DNA of 13,606 nt. Origin: Desulfobacula sp. GTDB taxonomy: Bacteria; Desulfobacterota; Desulfobacteria; Desulfobacterales; Desulfobacteraceae. The DNA lies in contig JAOZRI010000032.1 of the NCBI GenBank assembly GCA_029940235.1, positions 1 to 13,606 of the forward strand. The letters run 5' to 3'. This document shows positions 7,536-13,606 of the stretch, piece by piece. Each line of letters opens with the position of its first letter. Position 1 is the stretch's first letter. The position numbers and the translations under genes are program-made. The notes below the pieces were generated by a model. The model was given only the letters and a program-made list of their open reading frames with translations, searched no databases and was not told where the DNA came from.

Positions 7536-9308
7536 ATGAATTCTCTAAAATCTGAACAGATTGTAATTAAAGGGATTGGTGGTTCACCCGGGATTTGTAT
7601 TGGTAAGGCTTATATTGTTGATAAAGAGGGTGTTAATCTTGTACAGCGATATTGGATTACCGATGAGAGTATTGCTAAAGAAATCGATAGATTCAAGCAT
7701 GCTGTTGCAAAGGCAAAAAATGATCATGCAATGATCATTAAAGCCCTTGATAAAGATCTGAGTGAGAACCTTAATATCCTTGAAACACACATGGCTCTTT
7801 TTAAGGATAAAATGCTGTATGGCAAGATCATTGATACAATTTCAAATGATAAGGTCAATGCTGAGTGGGCATTGAAAAAAGTATCAGGTCAAATAAAAAC
7901 TATGTTTCAGCAGATCGGTGATAAATATCTCCAGGCAAGAGCCAATGATATAGATCAGGTCACAGATAAGATCATGTCATATCTTGTCGGGGCACAGGAT
8001 ATTAAAATATCAGATATTAATAAACGCATAATTATTGTGGCCCATGATTTATCCCCTGCAGATGTCAGTCAGATACAGCTTGAACATATTAAAGGATTTG
8101 TTACAGATAGAGGAGGTAAAGATTCGCACACCAGTATTGTTGCTAAATCACTCAATATTCCTTCTGTACTCGGCCTTGGCACTGCAACCGCCACTGTTCA
8201 AAATGATGACCTTTTAATAGTTGATGGCTCTTCAGGAACTTTAATTATCAATCCTGAAGAAGATACGCTCTTTAAATATGAAGATCGTATGACAAGATTT
8301 GAAGAATACATGGCAGGCCTCGAAAGGGAAAGCCATTTGCCGGCTATCACTAAAGATGGCGTTACCATAAATCTTATGGCAAATATCGAACTTGTAGAAG
8401 AAGTTGTCGGGGCTAAAGATTATGGTGCCCATGATATAGGTCTTTTCAGAACAGAATTTTTATACCTTAATTTGAAGCGATTCCCCACTGAAGATGAACT
8501 GTTAGATAAATATAAAGAGCTTGTTGAACTAATGAGTCCAAACCAGGTTACCATCAGGACTCTTGATATTAATGGAGATAAGGTAAATTCTCATTTATCA
8601 TCAATTGAAGAAGCCAATCCAGCTCTTGGTTTAAGAGCAGTGAGGTTCTGTCTTGAAAATGAAAAAATCTTTCTTACGCAATTAAAAGCTATTTTAAGAG
8701 CAGCAGCATTTGGTAATATAAAATTATTAATACCAATGATTTCCTGTGTTGAAGAGATTGTTCAGGTTAAAGAATTTATTAATAAAGCCATAACTAAGCT
8801 TGAACAAGAAAATAAGGTCTTTAATTCAAATATTCCCCTTGGAGTTATGATTGAGGTGCCATCTGCTGTGATGATTGCAGAACATCTTGCAGAACATGTA
8901 GATTTTTTCAGCATTGGAACAAATGATCTTATTCAATACTCCATGGCCATTGACAGGCGTAATAGAAGGGTTGCTCATCTTTACCAGGCATTAAATCCAG
9001 CAGTATTAAAAATGATTAAAATGACCTGTGATGCTGCAAAGAAAAAAAATATTGAACTTGTCATGTGTGGTGAAATGGCAGGTGATCCAGTTAATATACC
9101 TGTCCTTGTTGGTATGGGGCTGACAAATTTTTCCATGAATTCAGCTTCCATTCCAATTGTTAAAAAGATGATTCGTGATCTTGATGCAGCACATGCAAAA
9201 GACAATCTTAAAAAAATTATGGAACTTAATACTGTCCATGATATATCTGAATTTATTTTAAAGGAGTATAAAGATATACTTCCTTTTAGTGATAAGGATG
9301 AGAGCTGA
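7536..9308 (+). CDS. ptsI: Phosphoenolpyruvate-protein phosphotransferase (enzyme I)
   Basis: Enzyme I autophosphorylates with PEP and phosphorylates HPr. The 590 residues have the full set: GIGGSPGICIGKA at the N-terminus, the swivelling phosphohistidine domain with His198 in GGKDSHTSIVAKS, and the PEP-binding barrel with GLFRTEFLYLN (Arg305), RTLDINGDK near 341, MIEVPSAV near 438, the IGTNDLIQY segment and MCGEMAGDP (Cys511). There is no N-terminal GAF domain, so it is the sugar-type enzyme I rather than the nitrogen paralogue PtsP. The residue two before the phosphorylated His is Asp196, where Thr is usual (GGRTSHT). A good GGAGAG ribosome site precedes the ATG, and its TGA overlaps the smpB start by one base. 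No EII genes are in the window, so the phosphate acceptors are elsewhere. Confidence 0.95.
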   Translation: MNSLKSEQIVIKGIGGSPGICIGKAYIVDKEGVNLVQRYWITDESIAKEIDRFKHAVAKAKNDHAMIIKALDKDLSENLNILETHMALFKDKMLYGKIIDTISNDKVNAEWALKKVSGQIKTMFQQIGDKYLQARANDIDQVTDKIMSYLVGAQDIKISDINKRIIIVAHDLSPADVSQIQLEHIKGFVTDRGGKDSHTSIVAKSLNIPSVLGLGTATATVQNDDLLIVDGSSGTLIINPEEDTLFKYEDRMTRFEEYMAGLERESHLPAITKDGVTINLMANIELVEEVVGAKDYGAHDIGLFRTEFLYLNLKRFPTEDELLDKYKELVELMSPNQVTIRTLDINGDKVNSHLSSIEEANPALGLRAVRFCLENEKIFLTQLKAILRAAAFGNIKLLIPMISCVEEIVQVKEFINKAITKLEQENKVFNSNIPLGVMIEVPSAVMIAEHLAEHVDFFSIGTNDLIQYSMAIDRRNRRVAHLYQALNPAVLKMIKMTCDAAKKKNIELVMCGEMAGDPVNIPVLVGMGLTNFSMNSASIPIVKKMIRDLDAAHAKDNLKKIMELNTVHDISEFILKEYKDILPFSDKDES

Positions 9309-9769
9309 TGAATTCAGAATATATTAAAATTATAGCAAATAATAAAAAAGCGCGTCATAATTATCTGATTGAATCAGAGTATGAAGCTGGCATTATGCTG
9401 GTCGGTTCTGAAGTTAAATCTATAAGAGAGGGAAGAGTCAGCTTCCAGGATGCCTATGCTGATATAAAAAATGGTGAAATTTTTTTAAGGCAATTGCATA
9501 TTTCGCCATACAAATATGCCTATTATACCAACCATGAATCTTTGAGAACAAGAAAACTTCTGCTTCACCGGTATGAGATTAAAAAACTCTTATCTAAAAT
9601 CAGAGAGAGAGGTTACTCCCTTATACCTTTGAAAATATATTTTAAGAACAATAAAATCAAAGTTAGCCTTGGTCTTGGTAAAGGGAAAAAACTATACGAT
9701 AAGAGGCAGAGTATCAAACAAAAAGATATGAAACGCGATCTTGACCGTGAACGTAAAAAACAGTCTTGA
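9308..9769 (+). CDS. smpB: SsrA-binding protein SmpB
   Basis: SmpB binds tmRNA and brings it to ribosomes stalled without a stop codon (trans-translation). The 153-residue product follows E. coli SmpB throughout: NKKARHNYLIE near the start, EAGIMLVGSEVKSIREGRVSF, then TRKLLLHRYEIKKL, and the GKGKKLYDKR segment with the basic tail (DLDRERKKQS) that enters the ribosomal mRNA channel. The ATG lies in a TGATG overlap with ptsI, with AAGGA upstream, so the two are probably translated together. No tmRNA gene was found in the following spacer although smpB and ssrA are often neighbours in other bacteria. Confidence 0.95.
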   Translation: MNSEYIKIIANNKKARHNYLIESEYEAGIMLVGSEVKSIREGRVSFQDAYADIKNGEIFLRQLHISPYKYAYYTNHESLRTRKLLLHRYEIKKLLSKIRERGYSLIPLKIYFKNNKIKVSLGLGKGKKLYDKRQSIKQKDMKRDLDRERKKQS

Positions 9770-9802
9770 TAGTACCGCACTTATGTTAACAATCTAGGTT
9801 AA

Positions 9803-9916
9803 AAAAGGTATTTAACATTAAAATACCATCCTGAGGCCTTTGAAGGTATTGAAGTGGAGGCAAAATATTATGAGCTGGTATCCCGCTATTTTAATGCGTC
9901 AAGATACAAAAAATAG
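9803..9916 (+). pseudogene. Possible decayed coding fragment (37 codons, no start)
   Basis: This frame is open from a TAA at 9800 to a TAG at 9914 and has no start codon. It reads like the natural end of a protein (for example HPEAFEGIEVEAKYYELVSR from 9827), with balanced charged and aromatic residues and a local rise in G+C over its AT-rich surroundings. I recognise no family. It may be the tail of a lost gene between smpB and the transporter, or a coincidence. It overlaps the leader ORF at 9870 in another frame, so at most one of the two is likely to matter. Confidence 0.25.
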
Positions 9917-9968
9917 AACCAGTCTTACAATAAAATTACTTTTTGAAAATCAAAACACCAGACCATGA
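9870..9968 (+). CDS. Candidate 32-residue leader peptide overlapping the permease start
   Basis: A short ORF runs from the ATG at 9870 to the TGA at 9966-9968. It has a strong ribosome site, GGAGG at 9856-9860, 9 bases before the ATG. Its stop overlaps the permease start in an ATGA arrangement. The permease ATG at 9965 has no Shine-Dalgarno of its own, so translating this ORF could load ribosomes onto the permease. The peptide (MSWYPAILMRQDTKNRTSLT...) has no run of a regulatory amino acid and no recognised family. The same GGAGG is also part of the possible decayed frame, so it may be fortuitous. Confidence 0.4.
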   Translation: MSWYPAILMRQDTKNRTSLTIKLLFENQNTRP

Positions 9969-10738
9969 ATAGTATAAAAAAAGGAATTAAGCCTTTTCTA
10001 TTTATCTTATTTATGCTCCTTGTATTTATTTTTGGGTATAAAAATCTTGAATATAACTGGCAGTGGTACAGAGTCAAAGAATTTTTATTCGTTTTTGAAG
10101 ATGGAAAGTTCACTCGAGGATTATTGATTGACGGGCTTATAATTACAATTAAGATTTCTTGTATCAGCCTTGTCCTGGCCTTGATTGTAGGTGTTGTGTC
10201 TGCATTTGCAAGGTTATCATCCTCTCCTGTACTTAAATTTATTGCATGGTTTTATGTTGAAACCATTAGAAATACCCCTCTGCTCATCCAGATATTTTTA
10301 ATCTATTTTGTGATTTCACCTGTTTTTAATATTTCAGCTTTCTATTCTGCTGTCATAGCATTGAGCCTGTTTGAAGGTGCTTACTCTTCAGAGATTATTC
10401 GTTCAGGCATTATCAATGTTCCAAGGGGGCAGTATGAAGCAGCCCAGAGTATTGGTTTAAGTGTGCCGGGAATTTATCTAAAAATCATTATTCCCCAGAT
10501 GCTTCGTTCAACCCTTCCCATGCTTGCCGGGCAAAGTGTTTCCTTGATAAAAGATTCTGCCCTTGTGAGCACGATTTCCATCTATGATTTAACCATGCAG
10601 GGTCAAAGAATTGTTTCTGAAACATTTTTAACTTTTGAAATATGGTTTATGGTGGCATTATGTTATCTTATTATTACTGCAACTCTTTCATTTTGTATCA
10701 GGCAATTTGAAAGTTACATGGATATAAGCACCACTTAA
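9965..10738 (+). CDS. Polar amino-acid ABC transporter, inner-membrane permease (HisM/GltJ family)
   Basis: This is one of two membrane subunits of an importer for amino acids or related solutes. Its 257 residues begin with a membrane segment (about 9-25), then an EYNWQWYR stretch likely in the periplasm, then the typical block starting TIKISCISLVLALIVG. FYVETIRNTPLLIQ near 96 and the EAA loop GQYEAAQSIGLS at 155-166, followed by IIIPQ, form the site that docks onto the ATPase. It shares EYNW(Q/E)W, VETIRN and SLIKDSA-type segments with the permease at 11627, so the two probably form a heterodimer. The start lies in an ATGA overlap with a small upstream ORF and has no ribosome site of its own. 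A start at 10013 would delete part of the first membrane segment. Confidence 0.9.
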   Translation: MNSIKKGIKPFLFILFMLLVFIFGYKNLEYNWQWYRVKEFLFVFEDGKFTRGLLIDGLIITIKISCISLVLALIVGVVSAFARLSSSPVLKFIAWFYVETIRNTPLLIQIFLIYFVISPVFNISAFYSAVIALSLFEGAYSSEIIRSGIINVPRGQYEAAQSIGLSVPGIYLKIIIPQMLRSTLPMLAGQSVSLIKDSALVSTISIYDLTMQGQRIVSETFLTFEIWFMVALCYLIITATLSFCIRQFESYMDISTT

Positions 10739-10763
10739 AAGCTTTAAAAAAAAAGGAGGAGTC

Positions 10764-11561
10764 ATGAAGAAAATTTTATGTTTGAGTTTGATATTGTTAT
10801 TTTTTATTGGCAGCACTACTTGCTTTGCCAAAGAGAGTATCATTGAAAAAATCCAGAAACAGGGAGTGATAAGGGTTGGAATGTCCACCTTTGTACCCTG
10901 GGCAATGAAGGACAAACAGGGCAATCTTACAGGATTTGAAATAGATGTGGCAAAAAAACTGGCACAGGATATGGGGGTTAAAATTGAGTTTGTACCAACT
11001 GCCTGGTCAGGTATTATCCCTGCTCTTTTAACCGGCAAGTTTGATGTAATTATTGGAGGCATGGGTATTACACCCAAAAGGAATTTAAAGGTTAATTTTA
11101 CTATCCCCTATGATTTTTCAGGAATGTCCATGGTTGCCCATAAAGTTAAGGCCAAAGGATTTTCTTCTCTGAATGATTTTAATAAAAAGAGTGTTATTCT
11201 TGCAGCGCGCATGGGAACAACAGCTGAACAGGCTGCAAGAAAATATATGCCGGAAGCAAAATTAAAATTGTTTGAAAATGAGAGCCAGGCCCTCCAGGAG
11301 TTAAATCTTGGGAGAGTTCATGCAGTTATTTCATCTGCACCCATGCCGGTTTTTCATGCTTTAAAATACCCTGGTAAATTATTTGTTCCAATCAAGGAAA
11401 ATTTTACAAAAGAGCCAATCGGGTTTGCCATTAAAAAATCAGATCATGACACATTAAATTTTTTAAATAACTGGATTTTAAATATGCATGCAAGCGGTTT
11501 TTTAAAAGAGAGAAAAGCATACTGGTTTGAAACAAAAGAGTGGGAAGACCTTGTTAAATAG
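10764..11561 (+). CDS. Extracellular solute-binding protein, family 3 (polar amino-acid type)
   Basis: This is the periplasmic receptor of the importer. It has a signal peptide with a hydrophobic core at about 4-18 and a likely signal peptidase I cut after CFA (residue 22). Cys20 is not in a lipobox. The family-3 pattern is clear: VIRVGMSTFVPW, LTGFEIDVAKKLA near 55, GITPKRN with the carboxylate-binding Arg106, and a second domain from about 125. The usual second-domain motif (GRVDAVVxDxP) reads GRVHAVISSAP here: the first Asp is His186, and the Asp that normally holds the ligand's amino group is Ser191. The substrate may therefore be atypical. The ribosome site (AGGAGG) is the strongest in the window, consistent with high output of a binding protein. 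It lies 25 bp after one permease and 65 bp before the other. Confidence 0.9.
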   Translation: MKKILCLSLILLFFIGSTTCFAKESIIEKIQKQGVIRVGMSTFVPWAMKDKQGNLTGFEIDVAKKLAQDMGVKIEFVPTAWSGIIPALLTGKFDVIIGGMGITPKRNLKVNFTIPYDFSGMSMVAHKVKAKGFSSLNDFNKKSVILAARMGTTAEQAARKYMPEAKLKLFENESQALQELNLGRVHAVISSAPMPVFHALKYPGKLFVPIKENFTKEPIGFAIKKSDHDTLNFLNNWILNMHASGFLKERKAYWFETKEWEDLVK

Positions 11562-11626
11562 GTGTATTGGTGGATTTAATTTTGACTATTGATGGATTCG
11601 TATTATAAATATAGAAAGTTGTAACT

Positions 11627-12523
11627 GTGATTTGTAGATACAATTATAAAATTAAATCTTTAAAATTTTCAGTTATAGATATTGCCGTGATTGTTATAAT
11701 TATTGCTGCAGTATCTCTGTTTTTTTCAAGGATGAACAGTGTACTTGAATATAATTGGGAATGGAATGCTATTCCCAATTATTTCTTTTTCTGGGATGCC
11801 GACACTGGAACACTTAAAACCAATATTCTTGTCAGAGGTTTTGTCACAACCATTAAACTGAGTATCTGGGCAACACTTATTGGTTTTTTTCTTGGGACAA
11901 TATCAGGTGTCATGGGAGCAAGAGGCTCTTTTGAACAAAGATTCATTTCCAGAACCTATGTTGAGACCATCCGTAATATACCTTCCCTTGTGCTGGTTAT
12001 AATTTTTTATTATTTTGTATCCAGCCAGTTTCTGGATATACTCCATCTTGACAGAATTTTGCGCAACAGCAGTGAAGGAGTCCAGCTAATAACAGGTTTT
12101 TTATTTGCCGGGCCTGACCAGATCAATACTTTTATTTCCGCTATAATTGCCCTTGGACTCTATGAAGGTGCCTATGTATCAGAGATTGTCCGGGGAGGAA
12201 TTATATCAATCCATCAAGGTCAATGGGAGGCATCATTTTCCCTTGGTTTATCCAAAAGAAAAACATTTTTACTGGTAATTTTACCCCAGACTTTCAGAAA
12301 GGTGGCATTTCCTCTTGCAGGTCAGTTAATCTCCACCATAAAAGATTCAGCCATTGTCTCTGTGATTTCCATTCAGGAGCTGACTTTTCAGGGTATGGAA
12401 CTTATGGCAGCTACTTTTTTGACCTTTGAAGTCTGGGTCACAATTACACTGCTTTATTTTATTTTGACATTCAGTATCTCAAGTATAGTTGCTCTGCTTG
12501 AAAGAAAATACGCTATAAAATAA
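11627..12523 (+). CDS. Polar amino-acid ABC transporter, second inner-membrane permease
   Basis: This is the partner permease of the importer, 298 residues. It opens with a strong membrane segment (IDIAVIVIIIAAVSLFF, about 17-33), then EYNWEWNAIPNYFFFW, the core starting FVTTIKLSIWATLIG, and YVETIRNIPSLVLVII near 111. It has a longer middle insertion (about 135-165) than its partner. The EAA loop GQWEASFSLGLS is at 198-209, followed by ILPQTFRK. The start is a GTG at 11627, the first possible start after an in-frame TAG at 11612; its ribosome site (AGAAAG) is weak, so a little uncertainty remains. No ATPase gene follows: the next gene is asd on the other strand. Confidence 0.9.
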   Translation: MICRYNYKIKSLKFSVIDIAVIVIIIAAVSLFFSRMNSVLEYNWEWNAIPNYFFFWDADTGTLKTNILVRGFVTTIKLSIWATLIGFFLGTISGVMGARGSFEQRFISRTYVETIRNIPSLVLVIIFYYFVSSQFLDILHLDRILRNSSEGVQLITGFLFAGPDQINTFISAIIALGLYEGAYVSEIVRGGIISIHQGQWEASFSLGLSKRKTFLLVILPQTFRKVAFPLAGQLISTIKDSAIVSVISIQELTFQGMELMAATFLTFEVWVTITLLYFILTFSISSIVALLERKYAIK

Positions 12524-12552
12524 TAAATTAAATCACTATCGATTTAAAAATT

Positions 12553-12700
12553 ATATTTGGATGGCTCGTAGAGGAGCTGTGCTCACAAACTTGCCCATAT
12601 ACAAGGCGCAAGAAATTTTGAAACCGGAGCGTACTGCAGTACGTGAGGATTTTAAAATTTTGAAGCAACAAAGTAGATGGGTGAGTTTTGATTCAAATAA
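12553..12700 (-). repeat. 148-bp palindromic dispersed repeat, copy 2 (inverted relative to copy 1)
   Basis: This is the second copy, reading on the minus strand relative to the one at 6256. The ends are ATATTTG at 12553-12559 and CAAATAA at 12694-12700. The core stem is AAATTTTGAAA at 12613-12623 with TTTTAAAATTT at 12650-12660 (one G-T pair), around a perfect 14-bp palindrome CGTACT-GC-AGTACG at 12630-12643. The flanks match copy 1 closely, for example CTCGTAGAGGAGC and ACTCACCCATCTAC on the appropriate strand. It lies between the convergent second permease and asd, and its last bases include the asd TGA stop (12693-12695). Confidence 0.9.
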
Positions 12701-13606
12701 TTATGTTTAAAATTCTACGCAACGGTTCTGCAGCTCCCCAGAGCAATTGATCACCAACAGAAAAACAGGTAAGATAATTTTCACCAAGGTTCATTTTTCT
12801 GATACGCCCGACCGGTACGGTCAGTGTTCCTGTAACAGCAGCAGGACTTAAGTTATTAATGGTATCTTCCTTTATATTTGGCACTACCTTGACCCACTCA
12901 TTATGGTCTGCAAGCATTGTTTCTATCTCTTTAACAGGAATATTTTTATTAAGCTTGATTGTAAATGCCTGGCTGTGGCATCTCATGGAGCCAACTCTTA
13001 CACACTGACCGTCAATGGGAATTGGGTTTTCAGAACGGCCTATTATTTTATTGGTTTCAACAATGCCCTTCCACTCTTCTCTTGTCTGACCATTCTCCAT
13101 GGGTGTATCGATCCATGGGATCAGGCTTGCTGCAAGGGGAACGCCCCAGTTCTGAATACCAAAATCCCTTGATTTCATGGTGGCAAGAACATTTTTATCC
13201 AAGTCAAGTATGGCAGATGCATGATTTGCAAGAACAGGGGATGCTTTTTTCCCAATGGTCAACATCTGGAGTACAAGCTCTTCCATGTTTTTTGCTCCAG
13301 CTCCCGATGCTGCCTGGTAAGTCATGGAAGTTATCCACTCAATTAAATTATTTTCAAACAATCCTCCAAGAGCCATGAGCATGAGAGAGACTGTACAATT
13401 GCCGCCAATATAGTTTTTAATGCCATCTGATATTGCATTGTCTATGATTGTTCGGTTTACAGGATCAAGTACAATAACACTTTTATCATCCATTCTCAGG
13501 GTTGATGCAGCATCAATCCAGTATCCACCCCAGTTTTTTTCTTCAAGTTCCGGACGGACTTTCTGGGTATATGAACCACCCTGGCAGGAGAGGATAATAT
13601 CCATAT
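12693..13606 (-). CDS. asd: Aspartate-semialdehyde dehydrogenase, C-terminal part (cut by window edge)
   Basis: Asd reduces beta-aspartyl phosphate to aspartate semialdehyde with NADPH, the branch point toward lysine, diaminopimelate, methionine and threonine. About 304 residues are present and about 65 at the N-terminus (including the NADP-binding loop) lie beyond the window. The open frame runs through the edge, and the Met encoded at 13604 is internal by alignment with E. coli Asd. Landmarks are GGNCTVSLMLMALGGL with the catalytic Cys, TYQAASGAGAKNMEEL, GVPLAASLIPWID, REEWKGIVETNKI, CVRVGSMRCHSQAFTIKL with the catalytic His, and the C-terminal DQLLWGAAEPLRRIL. It is the enteric (gammaproteobacterial) form of the enzyme. 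The stop and last codons lie inside the palindromic repeat, so that element sets the C-terminus (NIII). Confidence 0.95.
   Translation of the reverse strand, partial: MDIILSCQGGSYTQKVRPELEEKNWGGYWIDAASTLRMDDKSVIVLDPVNRTIIDNAISDGIKNYIGGNCTVSLMLMALGGLFENNLIEWITSMTYQAASGAGAKNMEELVLQMLTIGKKASPVLANHASAILDLDKNVLATMKSRDFGIQNWGVPLAASLIPWIDTPMENGQTREEWKGIVETNKIIGRSENPIPIDGQCVRVGSMRCHSQAFTIKLNKNIPVKEIETMLADHNEWVKVVPNIKEDTINNLSPAAVTGTLTVPVGRIRKMNLGENYLTCFSVGDQLLWGAAEPLRRILNIII

Noticed and set aside
7536..9308. Nitrogen-type enzyme I (PtsP)
   Set aside because: There is no N-terminal GAF domain; the protein begins directly with the enzyme I GIGGSPG segment.
9770..9964. tmRNA (ssrA) gene downstream of smpB
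   Set aside because: The spacer has no tRNA-like acceptor ends, no CCA-adjacent T-loop signature and no tag-like frame; it is too short and instead shows small coding-like frames.
10764..10829. Lipoprotein signal in the binding protein (Cys20)
   Set aside because: The residues before Cys20 (STT) do not form a lipobox; a signal peptidase I site after Ala22 fits better.
10688..11077. 129-residue minus-strand ORF opposite the permease end and binding-protein start
   Set aside because: It spans a gene junction including the strong AGGAGG site of the binding protein and matches nothing recognised; shadow frame.
11592..11624. Ten-codon ORF before the second permease
   Set aside because: It is very short, without a ribosome site and out of frame with the permease; nothing supports translation.
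12965..13378. 137-residue plus-strand ORF opposite asd
   Set aside because: It is antisense to strongly conserved Asd motifs, has low-complexity composition and no ribosome site; treated as a shadow frame.
13602..13604. ATG at 13604 as the asd start
   Set aside because: Alignment with E. coli Asd puts it about 65 residues into the protein, and the frame stays open to the window edge.

Overview
The window is an AT-rich piece of Gram-negative bacterial chromosome, and every recognisable gene is a core or metabolic gene. Three features fit a sulfate-reducing deltaproteobacterium of the Desulfobacterales (Desulfobacula/Desulfobacter-like): a proteobacterial topoisomerase IV pair, an Escherichia-type aspartate-semialdehyde dehydrogenase, and a very long class I adenylate cyclase next to an HPr/enzyme I pair. 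This placement comes from remembered family resemblance; there is no rRNA or other marker here. No phage, transposase, CRISPR array, tRNA or rRNA gene was seen.

Layout. 1-2208 (minus): the start of parC, preceded by parE with a one-base TAATG overlap. 2209-2368: a short AT-rich divergent spacer. 2369-6256 (plus): a 1295-residue protein with a helical N-terminus, an unbroken run of 27 pentapeptide repeats and a class I adenylate cyclase domain. 6256-6403: a 148-bp palindromic repeat. 6409-7086 (minus): a LOG-family nucleotide phosphoribohydrolase. 7270-9769 (plus): a tight operon of HPr, enzyme I of the phosphotransferase system and SmpB. 9770-9964: a spacer holding a possible 32-codon leader ORF and what looks like a decayed coding fragment. 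9965-12523 (plus): a polar amino-acid ABC importer ordered permease, binding protein, permease, with no ATPase gene. 12553-12700: a second 148-bp copy of the repeat, inverted. 12693-13606 (minus): asd, cut by the window edge.

How the parts relate. HPr and enzyme I pass phosphate from PEP to proteins not encoded here. In enteric bacteria that relay controls class I adenylate cyclase, so finding the cyclase one gene away is suggestive, but no EIIA or CRP-type gene is present. SmpB (ribosome rescue) appears to be translationally coupled to enzyme I. The importer must borrow an ATPase from elsewhere, and its binding protein lacks the usual acidic residue for an amino-acid ligand.

The strongest unexplained signal is the pair of 148-bp palindromic elements. 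Each lies between convergent genes and abuts or contains a stop codon. Their hairpin arms differ in sequence between copies but change in matched pairs, so the fold is kept while the sequence drifts. The unusual cyclase architecture comes second.
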